This document shows, piece by piece, positions 35,477 to 44,443 of a DNA stretch of 64,000 nucleotides. The translations under genes were made by a program, and so were the position numbers. Below the pieces are notes generated by a model. It made no database searches and had not been told where the DNA came from. It saw only the letters and a program-made list of their open reading frames with translations. The stretch lies in the NCBI RefSeq assembly GCF_004022485.1, contig NZ_CP034951.1, positions 1,364,001 to 1,428,000 on the forward strand, written 5' to 3'. How positions within the stretch are numbered: the first letter of the stretch is position 1; the number at the start of each line of letters is the position of its first letter. This DNA comes from Aequorivita sp. H23M31 (lineage in GTDB: Bacteria; Bacteroidota; Bacteroidia; Flavobacteriales; Flavobacteriaceae).

Positions 35477-36248
35477 TGCTATAGTGATATTTTAAAAATA
35501 ATTGAACTCCTTTTCCCTTTTCAGAATTTATGGAGAAAGACGCATTTAAAAGTGCGGCCCTACTCTTCATGGTTTCCATTCCCGAGCCGCCTGTAACCAA
35601 AGTGGTATCAAAACCAACACCATCATCAATAACTGTAATCTCCAAAGAATCCTCCATATATTCCAAACTTACAAATAATTTTGAAGCCCTAGCATGTTTA
35701 ATTACGTTTGAAAAAAATTCCTGAAGTATCCTAAAAAGAATGATTTCAGAGGAATTTTTAATTGGTACTATATCTCCAACAACCTGAATAGAAGCCTCCA
35801 AATATCCCAGCCGATTAAACCTGTCCAGTTCCACCTGCAACGATGACAAAAGTCCATTTTTTAAGACCACCTCATTGTTAAGAACCTTTGAAAGCGATCT
35901 AACTTCCTGAACACTTTTTTGCACCATATCCCGGGTTTCCATTATCTGTTCACGATAAACTTCCGGTACGGCCTGCCTCAAAACATTCAATTGCATATTG
36001 GCTACCGACAACAACTGACCCACGTTGTCGTGAAGTTCCCATGCTATGTTTTTAAGTGTTGCTTCCTGTATTTCAATTTGGGATTTGGCCAATTCCCTTT
36101 GGTACCGTTGCTCAGATTCAAAACGTTCCTTTAAAAAACTATTTTTTCTTCGTAAAAATGCCACTACAAAAATCACGACAAATATCACCAGCAAAAAAAT
36201 AGTGGTAATAAAATAACCGATCAGTAAAACTTCTTCTTTTTGGAGCAT
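35466..36248 (-). CDS. Sensor histidine kinase, HisKA_3 type
   Basis: 260 residues. One membrane segment at about residues 8-31, then a coiled-coil-like stretch (EQRYQRELAKSQIEIQEATL) and the HisKA_3 dimerisation domain with phospho-acceptor H73 in IAWELHDNVGQLLS. The ATPase domain has the N box EFFSNVIKHARASK, G1 IDDGVGFD and GGSGMETMKSRAALL. It lacks an extracellular sensor domain, so the input may come from the multi-pass membrane protein upstream, whose gene it overlaps by 28 bases. It pairs with the downstream response regulator. Confidence 0.94.
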   Translation of the reverse strand: MLQKEEVLLIGYFITTIFLLVIFVVIFVVAFLRRKNSFLKERFESEQRYQRELAKSQIEIQEATLKNIAWELHDNVGQLLSVANMQLNVLRQAVPEVYREQIMETRDMVQKSVQEVRSLSKVLNNEVVLKNGLLSSLQVELDRFNRLGYLEASIQVVGDIVPIKNSSEIILFRILQEFFSNVIKHARASKLFVSLEYMEDSLEITVIDDGVGFDTTLVTGGSGMETMKSRAALLNASFSINSEKGKGVQLFLKYHYSNAR

Positions 36249-36943
36249 ATTAAAAAACCAAATATCAGCATGGCATATAAAAATACATTGGCGAACAAAA
36301 CTACATATAAATGCAATTTAACAAATAATTCATTCCCCTCAGTAAGATTAAAATATTGAGACAAGATATCCATTGGAGTAATACACAGATTAAAAATCAG
36401 CACAGCGACCGAAACATAAAAGGGAAGAAATCTTTTAACCTGCAATAGCAAATCGCTCCTTAAAAGTTCAAAATAGAACAAGATTATACTTACAAACAAC
36501 AGAAGAGTACCGGCAATATTAACAAAGCGTGAGGCCTGATGGAAAAAGGTGTTCTTGACGATCATTAGTACGACGGAACTAATAATAAAACCAACGATCA
36601 ATATTTTCAATAAGTTTTTAAAAAATTTATTTTTTAGGAAGAGACTAAAATAAAAGGGATAAAAAGAAAAATTAATTACGCTATAGGTGTTGAACAACCA
36701 GAAATTATTTCTAAATGGAGTATCCTCCACGAACGAAAAATATCGATAATCCGAAAAATAGGCTAGTGCGGCATAAGAACCCAAAATTTCAACAAATACA
36801 GTAAGCCAAAGGAAATTTACCAGATACCTACTTCCTATTATGGGGACGGATGCATTTTTTAAATAGTAGGTTCCTACTAAAGCAGCCAAAATCTCCATTG
36901 AAATAATAGGGCCTACGTAAACTAAAAGGTCTATCGGTTGCAA
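36221..36943 (-). CDS. Multi-pass membrane protein of the two-component operon
   Basis: 240 residues with about seven hydrophobic segments separated by short loops, ending CSKKKKFY. No signal peptide and no recognised domain. Its coding end overlaps the histidine kinase start by 28 bases and the preceding gene ends 4 bases before its start, so it is firmly part of the operon. The topology is like that of 7TM sensory modules. Because the kinase has a single membrane pass and no sensor domain, this protein is a good candidate for the signal input, which is an inference from the layout. Confidence 0.8.
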   Translation of the reverse strand: MQPIDLLVYVGPIISMEILAALVGTYYLKNASVPIIGSRYLVNFLWLTVFVEILGSYAALAYFSDYRYFSFVEDTPFRNNFWLFNTYSVINFSFYPFYFSLFLKNKFFKNLLKILIVGFIISSVVLMIVKNTFFHQASRFVNIAGTLLLFVSIILFYFELLRSDLLLQVKRFLPFYVSVAVLIFNLCITPMDILSQYFNLTEGNELFVKLHLYVVLFANVFLYAMLIFGFLICSKKKKFY

Positions 36944-36946
36944 ATT

Positions 36947-37300
36947 CTAATATTTTTTGGGGGGCCAGCCCTGAATACCTTTGTTCAAGGGATCTAAATT
37001 ATAGTTATTCTCAGCGCCAGCCTTTGTGCCCAAAGTGGGCGCCAAAAATAGAGTTGCCTTTTCAGATTTATCGGTTCCGTAAGCGGCTAAATATATTCTA
37101 ATTCCCGGTTCATGCTTCTCAGTACCTGCCTTTACATAATCCAGAAATTGCTGAAGCTCATCTACCGTAAATAAAAATTCACACACATCTGGAGAGCCAA
37201 GTCCCTTTTCAATATACAGGGCTCGGGTTTTCAGCCAATTATCATGAAACTTTCGGGCTTCACTTACGGTTATACAATTTAAAGGAGGTTTAGACATCAT
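36947..37300 (-). CDS. Small conserved-looking soluble protein, first gene of the two-component operon
   Basis: 117 residues from the ATG at 37300 (MMSKPPLNCITVSEARKFHD); an upstream ATG at 37342 adds 14 residues that look like untranslated sequence. Soluble, mixed alpha/beta, with CEFLFTVDELQQFLDYVKAG and IRIYLAAYGTDKSEKATLFL as the most ordered parts; it ends GWPPKKY. I do not recognise the family. It is only four bases from the membrane protein gene that precedes the kinase and regulator, so it probably works with that signalling system. Confidence 0.75.
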   Translation of the reverse strand: MMSKPPLNCITVSEARKFHDNWLKTRALYIEKGLGSPDVCEFLFTVDELQQFLDYVKAGTEKHEPGIRIYLAAYGTDKSEKATLFLAPTLGTKAGAENNYNLDPLNKGIQGWPPKKY

Positions 37301-37472
37301 TGGGATTATTTTTAGGTTTATAAATAGATACGAATTTAACAAAAAGACCCCAATGGGTGTTTTTAAATTGAAAATTCAGGAAAAAAGATAAATTTCCAGC
37401 GTATTTTCCCTTAATTCGGTACAGGAAAAATATTTGGATAAAATGAATATCCTCTCAAGAAAAACGTTTGTT

Positions 37473-37901
37473 TTAATCCCTACATTCCCTTTGGCACACA
37501 CCGGAAATTACCTGTGGTTCCTTTCCCCATTTTGGGACATCTTCGGAAGTAAGAATTCCAAAATCTGAAATAAACCCGCCAACATAAGGCACCTCTGTTC
37601 CATATACAATCCTCGAAATTTTATGATGACGAATAACATAGGAGCACATTATGCAAGGCTCATGCGTTGTGTATAGGGACGCGCGATAAAGATCTTCTAA
37701 ATATCCATTGGCTATGGCGTGCCGGATGGCCAGAATTTCGGCATGATTTGTAATATCTCCACTACTCTTTCCCGATTCAATACCTTCACCAATAATAACG
37801 CCGTCTAACATCAATAAAGCGCCCACCGGTGGATTTCCATTTTCTAAGGCTAATTCTGCTAGGTGCAAACACCTTTTCATATATCTTTCATCATTACCCA
37901 T
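37473..37901 (-). CDS. Nucleoside deaminase (cytidine/deoxycytidylate deaminase fold)
   Basis: 142 residues. Zinc-site motifs are complete: H53-A-E55 in TNHAEILAIRHA and C83-x-x-C86 in THEPCIMCSYVI. The short length, NPPVGALLMLDGVIIGEG and the GGFISDFGILTSED C-terminal region fit the TadA/guanine-deaminase group rather than cytidine deaminase. Likely substrates are guanine or another purine base; tRNA-adenosine deaminase activity is possible but a separate tadA is usually present. Monocistronic, minus strand. Confidence 0.88.
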   Translation of the reverse strand: MGNDERYMKRCLHLAELALENGNPPVGALLMLDGVIIGEGIESGKSSGDITNHAEILAIRHAIANGYLEDLYRASLYTTHEPCIMCSYVIRHHKISRIVYGTEVPYVGGFISDFGILTSEDVPKWGKEPQVISGVCQRECRD

Positions 37902-38242
37902 CTCGTATTTATTACATATAACACATTTATAATCTAATTACTAAGCAAATTCTTTAGATTACCTCTAATTAATTCGTATCAATTAAAGAAATCCCGATTC
38001 TTCCAAAAACCAAAAGAGACTTTAAAAATCCAATATAAACCGAAGAATATTAATTTCAAATCAAGTATAAATCCATTTTGTACATACCTCAAACAAATCT
38101 TATCTTTATCAAAATAAAGTTATTGGCATCTCTAATATAATGAAGCTGATTTCTGAATAGCTTATGCAATGAGTAATTTTAATTAAAATAATTAAACTAA
38201 TTGCAAAAATCCACCTTTAAATAGGCATCAAAATATAACTAG
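37902..38242. other. Divergent intergenic region, no gene seen
   Basis: 341 bp of AT-rich DNA between the deaminase gene (minus) and the carboxylase operon (plus). It must contain both promoters. No exact TAnnTTTG element with a good partner, hairpin or repeat was found. Confidence 0.5.
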
Positions 38243-38758
38243 ATGAAAGATCATTATCGCCTCTCGGTGGACGAAAATTACCAATTCGATCTGGAAATTG
38301 ACGAAGCCACTAATTTGAATCAATTGGATTTCTCCGAGCCAGGTATTGGCGGAAAGAAGGAAAGGATCCATATCCTTCACCAAAACAAATCATATTCCGC
38401 TGAAATTCTTCACGTAGATTTCATTCAAAGAAAATATACCATAAAGATAAACGGTAACACCTATAAGGTGGGCATTGAAACTCCTCTGGCACAGCTCATT
38501 AAGAAAATGGGATTATCGCTGGGAACAACTTCCGTTGATGATGACATCCTCGCCCCAATGCCTGGAATTATATTGGAAGTAAACGTACAAGAAGGAAATG
38601 AGGTAAAAGAAGGTGATCTTCTCTGTGTCTTGGAGGCTATGAAAATGGAGAACGCTCTTTCGGCCCCCAGGGATGGAACTATTAAATTCGTAAACATTAC
38701 CAAGGGTGATACTGTTGATAAGGGAAAATTGCTAATTGAATTCCAAAAAAATGATTAA
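38243..38758 (+). CDS. Biotin carboxyl carrier subunit of an acyl-CoA carboxylase
   Basis: 171 residues. The C-terminal biotinyl domain (about 98-170) has the biotin-accepting lysine K134 in [29 protein letters not shown] starts the domain. The first 90 residues form a separate part typical of the carrier proteins next to propionyl/acetyl-CoA carboxylase genes in Bacteroidota. It carries carboxy-biotin from the biotin carboxylase to the carboxyltransferase encoded next. Its stop overlaps the biotin carboxylase gene by eight bases. Confidence 0.93.
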   Translation: MKDHYRLSVDENYQFDLEIDEATNLNQLDFSEPGIGGKKERIHILHQNKSYSAEILHVDFIQRKYTIKINGNTYKVGIETPLAQLIKKMGLSLGTTSVDDDILAPMPGIILEVNVQEGNEVKEGDLLCVLEAMKMENALSAPRDGTIKFVNITKGDTVDKGKLLIEFQKND

Positions 38759-40196
38759 AAAATTACTGGTCGCCAATCGCGGCGAAATTGCTCTTCGCAT
38801 TATGAAGACTGCCCATAGAATGGGAATTGCAACTGTAGCAATATATTCCGAGGCAGATAGAGATGCACCCCACGTAAAGTTTGCTGATGAAGCGGTGTGC
38901 ATAGGACCCGCACCTTCAAATGAATCCTATTTATTAGGGGATAAAATAATTAAGCTTGCCAAAGAATTGGATGTGGATGCCATTCATCCCGGTTATGGAT
39001 TTTTAAGTGAGAATGCTGAATTTGCCGAGCACGTTGAAAAGAGCGGCATAATTTTTATCGGTCCCAAAAGCCACGCAATTCGTGTGATGGGAAGTAAATT
39101 GGCTGCCAAGGAAACGGTAAAGGAATATGATATCCCAATGGTTCCTGGAACGGATGAAGCAATTACCAATGTAGATTCCGCAAAACAAATCGCAGAGAAA
39201 ATCGGGTTCCCGATTCTTATTAAGGCATCCGCTGGTGGAGGTGGAAAGGGAATGCGGATTGTTGAAAATGCCAAGGAATTCGGAGACCAGATGAGGCGTG
39301 CTATCAGTGAGGCAGAAAATGCCTTTGGCGATGGCTCCGTGTTTATCGAGAAATATGTCACCTCTCCGCGGCACATCGAAATTCAGATTTTGGCAGATAA
39401 TTTTGGCAATACGGTTCATCTATTTGAACGGGAGTGCAGTATTCAGCGGCGACATCAAAAAGTGGTGGAAGAGGCGCCTTCTTCAGTTCTTACGCCATCC
39501 CTACGAGAACAAATGGGAAATGCCGCCGTAAAAGTGGCAAAATCCTGCAGTTATATTGGCGCAGGCACGGTAGAATTTCTTTTAGATGAAAACCTAAATT
39601 TCTACTTTCTCGAGATGAATACCCGTCTTCAAGTAGAACATCCAGTTACAGAATTAATCACGGGCCTCGATCTGGTCGAGCAACAGATTAGAATAGCCAA
39701 TGGCGAAAAGCTTTCATTTGCGCAAGAGGATTTAAAAATCACCGGACACGCGTTTGAACTTAGGGTTTACGCCGAAGATCCTTTGAATAACTTTATGCCC
39801 AGCGTGGGTAAACTGGAAGTGTACAAACCACCTCACGGCAAAAACATACGTGTGGATGATGGATTTACTGAAGGAATGCAGGTTCCTATCCACTACGATC
39901 CTATGCTATCTAAATTAATAGTTTATGGGAAAACACGGAATGAGGCAATCCAACTGATGTTAACTGCTATTTCAGCATACGATGTTGAAGGAGTGAGCAC
40001 TACCCTACCTTTTGGAAAGTTTGTTTTTAATAGCGAAGCTTTCCGCAGTGGGCGTTTCGACACAAATTTTGTTAAAGAACACTATTCGGAAGAGAAAGTA
40101 AAAGCCAATAACGAAGAAGAAGCAAAAATCGCAGCCCTTATTGCTTTAAAGCATTATTTAAAAGATTCTGGGATTCTTCGATTACCCATCAATTAA
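38751..40196 (+). CDS. accC: Biotin carboxylase subunit of acyl-CoA carboxylase
   Basis: 481 residues from ATG 38751 ([18 protein letters not shown]), chosen because the family starts there; an upstream start adds five residues. ATP-grasp enzyme that carboxylates biotin. Glycine-rich loop [46 protein letters not shown] and [15 protein letters not shown] are present. It overlaps the carrier gene by eight bases. Because the partner is a propionyl-CoA-type beta subunit, the complex may act on propionyl-CoA rather than in fatty-acid synthesis, so the symbol denotes the subunit type only. Confidence 0.94.
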   Translation: MIKKLLVANRGEIALRIMKTAHRMGIATVAIYSEADRDAPHVKFADEAVCIGPAPSNESYLLGDKIIKLAKELDVDAIHPGYGFLSENAEFAEHVEKSGIIFIGPKSHAIRVMGSKLAAKETVKEYDIPMVPGTDEAITNVDSAKQIAEKIGFPILIKASAGGGGKGMRIVENAKEFGDQMRRAISEAENAFGDGSVFIEKYVTSPRHIEIQILADNFGNTVHLFERECSIQRRHQKVVEEAPSSVLTPSLREQMGNAAVKVAKSCSYIGAGTVEFLLDENLNFYFLEMNTRLQVEHPVTELITGLDLVEQQIRIANGEKLSFAQEDLKITGHAFELRVYAEDPLNNFMPSVGKLEVYKPPHGKNIRVDDGFTEGMQVPIHYDPMLSKLIVYGKTRNEAIQLMLTAISAYDVEGVSTTLPFGKFVFNSEAFRSGRFDTNFVKEHYSEEKVKANNEEEAKIAALIALKHYLKDSGILRLPIN

Positions 40197-40200
40197 TAAC

Positions 40201-40277
40201 CTCAGTGAAACTCAGCGGTTTCTCTGTGAATCTGCCCGTAGAAGTTATTACACAGAGTTGCACCGAGAGAAAAAGAG
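40201..40277. repeat. CTCAGTG/CTCTGTG-type intergenic repeat words
   Basis: GTGAAACTCAGCGG, TTTCTCTGTGAATCTG and ACACAGAGTTGCACC words fill the gap inside the carboxylase operon. Similar words occur at 46600-46665 and 46850-46905. They are common low-complexity insertions in flavobacterial intergenic DNA. Confidence 0.6.
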
Positions 40278-41843
40278 ATGCCCGGAGAAATAAGTATAAA
40301 TATGACCGACAACAACAAGAAACTCAAAGAAATGATTTCCGAAGCTAAATTAGGCGGAGGATCAAAACGAATTGAAAAACAACACGAAAAGAAAAAGCTT
40401 ACCGCACGGGAACGCATTGAATACCTATTGGATGAAGGTTCTTTTGAAGAAATGGGAATGCTTGTTACCCATCGCACCACCGATTTCGGAATGCAGGAGG
40501 AAATATATTACGGAGATGGTGTTGTTACGGGATATGGAACGATCAACCGCCGCTTGGTTTATATTTTTGCCCAAGATTTCACCGTTTTTGGCGGAGCGTT
40601 GTCCGAAACCCATGCTGAAAAAATATGTAAGGTAATGGATCACGCCGTAAGGGTTGGCGCGCCCATTATAGGTTTGAATGATTCCGGTGGCGCAAGAATC
40701 CAAGAAGGAGTCCGTTCTTTAGGTGGATATGCTGATATATTCTATAGAAATGTTCAGGCATCGGGAGTTATCCCACAAATTTCGGCCATTATGGGACCTT
40801 GTGCAGGTGGGGCGGTTTATTCCCCAGCAATGACGGATTTTACATTGATGGTCCAGGATAGCAGTTATATGTTCGTTACGGGACCCAATGTTGTGAAAAC
40901 CGTTACCAATGAAAATGTTACCTCTGAAGAACTTGGGGGAGCTAGAACACATGCTACAAAAAGCGGCGTGACGCATTTTACGGCGGCCAACGATATAGTA
41001 TGTCTAGAACAGATAAAAACATTGTTAAGCTATATGCCACAGAACAATAAAACGGTTACTGAAAAAATTCCCTTTCAGATTCAGGAAGAATATCGGGACG
41101 AGCTGGAGACAGTTATCCCCCACTCTGCCAACAAACCCTATGATATGCACCTTGTAATTAAGGGAATTGTAGATACCGATTCCTTTTTTGAAGTACATAA
41201 GGATTATGCCGATAATATAATTGTAGGTTTCGCCAGACTAGGCGGAAGAAGTATCGGTATAGTTGCCAACCAACCGATGAGCCTTGCGGGAGTTTTGGAT
41301 GTTGATAGTTCTAAAAAAGGTGCCCGATTTACCCGCTTCTGCGATTGCTTTAACATCCCATTATTGGTACTGGTCGATGTGCCCGGATTCTTACCAGGAA
41401 CCGACCAGGAATGGAATGGAATAATCCTTAACGGGGCAAAATTACTTTACGCCCTGAGCGAAGCAACCGTTCCGAGGGTAACGGTGATAACCCGAAAAGC
41501 CTATGGCGGTGCTTACGATGTTATGAACAGTAAGCATATTGGCGCAGACGTTAACTATGCCTGGCCCACCGCTGAAATTGCTGTAATGGGTGCGAAAGGT
41601 GCAAGTGAGATTATTTTTAGAAAAGAAATTGCACAAGCTTCAGACCCAGAACTAAAGCTTTCGGAAAAAGAAACGGAATACGCCGAGAAATTTGCAAATC
41701 CGTTTAAGGCGGCCCAACGCGGATTTATTGACGAAGTAATCCAACCTCGTGAAACACGCCGAAAATTGCTCAAATCCTTCGCCATGCTGGAGAATAAAGA
41801 AACCACAAGACCGGATAGAAAACACGGTAATATTCCCCTTTAA
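40278..41843 (+). CDS. Acyl-CoA carboxylase carboxyltransferase subunit (propionyl-CoA carboxylase beta type)
   Basis: 521 residues; an alternative ATG at 40302 ([13 protein letters not shown]) is equally plausible and drops eight residues that come from repeat sequence. Carboxyltransferase domains contain [35 protein letters not shown] and, in the second half, [16 protein letters not shown] and [17 protein letters not shown], the two oxyanion sites. It moves carboxylate from biotin to an acyl-CoA. With the carrier and biotin carboxylase it makes a complete three-gene complex, likely making methylmalonyl-CoA. Substrate choice is not certain from sequence. Confidence 0.94.
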   Translation: MPGEISINMTDNNKKLKEMISEAKLGGGSKRIEKQHEKKKLTARERIEYLLDEGSFEEMGMLVTHRTTDFGMQEEIYYGDGVVTGYGTINRRLVYIFAQDFTVFGGALSETHAEKICKVMDHAVRVGAPIIGLNDSGGARIQEGVRSLGGYADIFYRNVQASGVIPQISAIMGPCAGGAVYSPAMTDFTLMVQDSSYMFVTGPNVVKTVTNENVTSEELGGARTHATKSGVTHFTAANDIVCLEQIKTLLSYMPQNNKTVTEKIPFQIQEEYRDELETVIPHSANKPYDMHLVIKGIVDTDSFFEVHKDYADNIIVGFARLGGRSIGIVANQPMSLAGVLDVDSSKKGARFTRFCDCFNIPLLVLVDVPGFLPGTDQEWNGIILNGAKLLYALSEATVPRVTVITRKAYGGAYDVMNSKHIGADVNYAWPTAEIAVMGAKGASEIIFRKEIAQASDPELKLSEKETEYAEKFANPFKAAQRGFIDEVIQPRETRRKLLKSFAMLENKETTRPDRKHGNIPL

Positions 41844-41873
41844 TCTGGAAGCCCTAAAGGAAGGTTCAAGAAA

Positions 41874-42374
41874 TTAGCGACCATTGCAATTTTTACAAAT
41901 CCCCTTTACTACCAAATTTACATCCTCAGCTTTATAACCATCAGGAAGACCGATGTGCGGAATTTTATATTGGGTAAGACATACAGTTTCATTGCATTGG
42001 GTACAGTGAAAGTGCAAATGTAAATCTTGTTCGATTTCACAATTACATCCTGGTTCACACAGCGCATATTTAGAAACACCGGTGCCATCATCAATTTGAT
42101 GGACCACTCCATTTTCCTCAAAAGTTTTTAGAGTTCGGTAGAGCGTAGTACGTTCGCAATTATCAAAATACTCCTCAATATTACTGAGGCTTACGGCTGT
42201 TTTTTTATCTAGCAGAAACCTGGCGATCAAAAGTCTCATAGCGGTAGGACGAATATCCCTGGTTTCTAAAAGATTTTCAATTGTTTCATTGGTGGGTTTC
42301 CACCACAATTCCAACGGTTTTTTATCTTTATCAGATGGGGATATATTCAATAATTTTTTGCTTTCGTCAATCAT
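41874..42374 (-). CDS. Fur-family metal-responsive repressor
   Basis: 166 residues. A winged-helix domain (about 38-100) with TAMRLLIARFLLDKK and ERTTLYRTLKTFEENG as recognition helix, then a dimerisation/metal domain with HLHFHCTQCNETVCL and ICKNCNGR. The two CxxC pairs form the structural zinc site. HLHFHC is the regulatory metal site. The cysteine-rich 50s region (CEPGCNCEIEQ) is unusual. Zinc or iron specificity cannot be settled; a Zur-like role is possible. Divergent/convergent neighbours do not indicate targets. Confidence 0.9.
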   Translation of the reverse strand: MIDESKKLLNISPSDKDKKPLELWWKPTNETIENLLETRDIRPTAMRLLIARFLLDKKTAVSLSNIEEYFDNCERTTLYRTLKTFEENGVVHQIDDGTGVSKYALCEPGCNCEIEQDLHLHFHCTQCNETVCLTQYKIPHIGLPDGYKAEDVNLVVKGICKNCNGR

Positions 42375-42493
42375 AATAAAGTGTTGAGAAAGAAATTCAG
42401 TAGCACATCAATATCTTTTCAATCCCCATAAATTCCAAAGTTACGGAAAATATTAAATAGAATTTCGGCTTATGATTGTTGCCGAAAAAGCTT

Positions 42494-43617
42494 TTACTTG
42501 TTATGCAAAGTGTTTAAGGCATAAATCGCAAAGCTTCCCAACCAATGTCCTCCCTCATAACTATCACCTACCAGATTTGGATAGGAATAGGCTAAATGTT
42601 CATTGCGAGATTGTTGAGATGCGCGTATTTGGGATATTGTTTCGCCAAACCATAAAAGACCCACGCCCTACTAAAATTCAAACCATCTAGATGCACCAAC
42701 TTGCCATCCGTGCGATCACTAACCTCAGCCACTTCTAAATAATAATCCTTGTTGGCAAGTTCAGGCAGGAAGGTATCCATCCAGGGCAGAAATTCTTCTG
42801 ATGGTAATATTCGGCGCATAATGTCAACTTCTTCAAGGCAAGGGGAAAGAAAGTCGAAGCCGCTTGGTTCCCACTCCATTGGACAGTTTTTATCATCAAA
42901 ATAGAACTCCCTCGCTTTCTTCTCAATTAACGCCATAAGCTCTTTATCGCCTATTGTCCGGGCATAATCGTAAGCAAGCGATAAGCCAAAAGCAGTGTTG
43001 CTATGTTCCCCAACCCGGATGGGATAGTTCAATTTTGGCAAAAATTCTTTATACCGAAGCACAATAATATCTGCCAAAGGTTTAAGATTTATGCTTAATT
43101 GTTCTGCCATTGGGCTATCCCAAGTATTTAAAGTTCCTGCCAATTTTAAAACCCAAGCCCATCCGTAAGTGCGCTCAAAAGTTTTATTGATAGGTTTTCC
43201 AAAAAAAGCAACTTCCATCGCTACATTTTCAGAAGTAATTTTATCTCTTAAAATTCTTTCTACCTCCTCGGCCCTATCCATTTTAGGAAACTGTTGCAGC
43301 AACGTAACCATGGACCAATATCCGTGTACGGCGCTGTGCCAATCAAAACAACCATAAAAAATGGGATGCACCGCACGTGGCTCTAGCAAATCGGCCTCAC
43401 TTTCCAATGTATGTTGTGGTTTGTATGGGTAGGAGGTCGTTACACAGTGCAAAGGGAGGTCTATTAATTTGTTCGCTTCCTGAAGTGTAAAAATAGGTTC
43501 TGCAAAAACCGTAGTGGGAATTTCCGCATCCACGACTTTTTGTGAGACCTCCATCTCGTTGTTTTTGCATCCAATGAAAAGAATCGGGAATATTATAAGC
43601 AGATACCATTTGTTCAT
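42494..43617 (-). pseudogene. DUF2891 lipoprotein, C-terminus shifted by one base near 42599-42600
   Basis: As written the protein has 341 residues and stops at 42592-42594 (ending NNLAMNI). In the next frame the DNA continues HLAYSYPNLVGDSYEGGHWL and GSFAIYALNTLHNK to a TAA at 42494-42496, which is the expected C-terminus of the DUF2891 family (YEGGHWL...FAVYAL). A single missing base at the AA on the minus strand (plus 42599-42600) explains it. The N-terminus MNKWYLLIIFPILFIGCK is a lipoprotein signal with lipobox FIGC. HPIFYGCFDWHSAVHGYWS is the main family motif. The domain is of unknown function with an alpha/alpha barrel look. About 33 residues are lost if the shift is real. Confidence 0.82.
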
Positions 43618-43712
43618 AAGAGCTGAAGTTTCGGTAAATATAAAGAATTAGACACGTCCGACTTAGATGAAAGATGTACGACGTTAGGTATACTATGTTA
43701 GGATGAAAAACT

Positions 43713-44261
43713 TTATTTCACATTCTGAAAAATATAGACCTCGGTTGCGCCGCGCCCATATTTTTGATAATCGGCATCATAAAATTTTATATTATCATAC
43801 CGACCAAAAAGGTATTCCAACTCAGTGCGCAATATCCCTTCACCCACGCCATGGATAAAAACTACTCTTTGAATTCGCTTGGAGATAGCAAAATCCAACT
43901 GTCGTTTTGCCGTTTCTGTCTGTATTGTTAGAATATCATAATTAGAAAGATGCCTGCTTTTGGGAACAAGCTGATGGATATGCAAGTCCACCTCCATGGC
44001 AGGTTGTATCCGTTCTTTAGGCTTAATACGTTTGGACTTGCCGGGTTTCTTTGATTGTTTATCAGAAAGAATAGCAGAAATATCCATCTGGGCCATTTCT
44101 CTTTTGGATAGTGATCCATCGATTACGATCAATTCACTTTCATTAAAATCCAACTCGAAGCCGTCCGTGGTTAATATTGTCACGTTTTTCCCCTGTAATT
44201 TTGAGACCACCCCAGAAATGGCATCGTCAAGAACAGAAACCTTGTCACCTATTTTCATCAA
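43713..44261 (-). CDS. Smr-domain protein
   Basis: 182 residues. An N-terminal beta-rich part (KIGDKVSVLDDAISGVVSKL) with a KOW/SH3-like feel, a basic linker (KKPGKSKRIKPKERI) and a C-terminal Smr domain: MEVDLHIHQLVP at about 92-103 and VVFIHGVGEGILRTELEYLF. The DLH and HGxGxG motifs are those of Smr domains of MutS2, which are nucleases or nucleic-acid binders. In Bacteroidota this two-domain arrangement stands alone. It may act on ribosomes or branched DNA; function unproven. Confidence 0.9.
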   Translation of the reverse strand: MMKIGDKVSVLDDAISGVVSKLQGKNVTILTTDGFELDFNESELIVIDGSLSKREMAQMDISAILSDKQSKKPGKSKRIKPKERIQPAMEVDLHIHQLVPKSRHLSNYDILTIQTETAKRQLDFAISKRIQRVVFIHGVGEGILRTELEYLFGRYDNIKFYDADYQKYGRGATEVYIFQNVK

Positions 44262-44443
44262 TTATTTCCTTTGTTTCCGAACAACATCAATTAACTGTTA
44301 ATCGGTTGGTTAAAAACTTATTATTATAATTTTTTTATGTATTTTAGTGAACTATATTCACACAATATTGAATATTCTTTCTAAATTTACTGCGTGTATT
44401 GAAGCCCCCTTTTCAACTAACGGCGTTTTTAAATCACAATATT

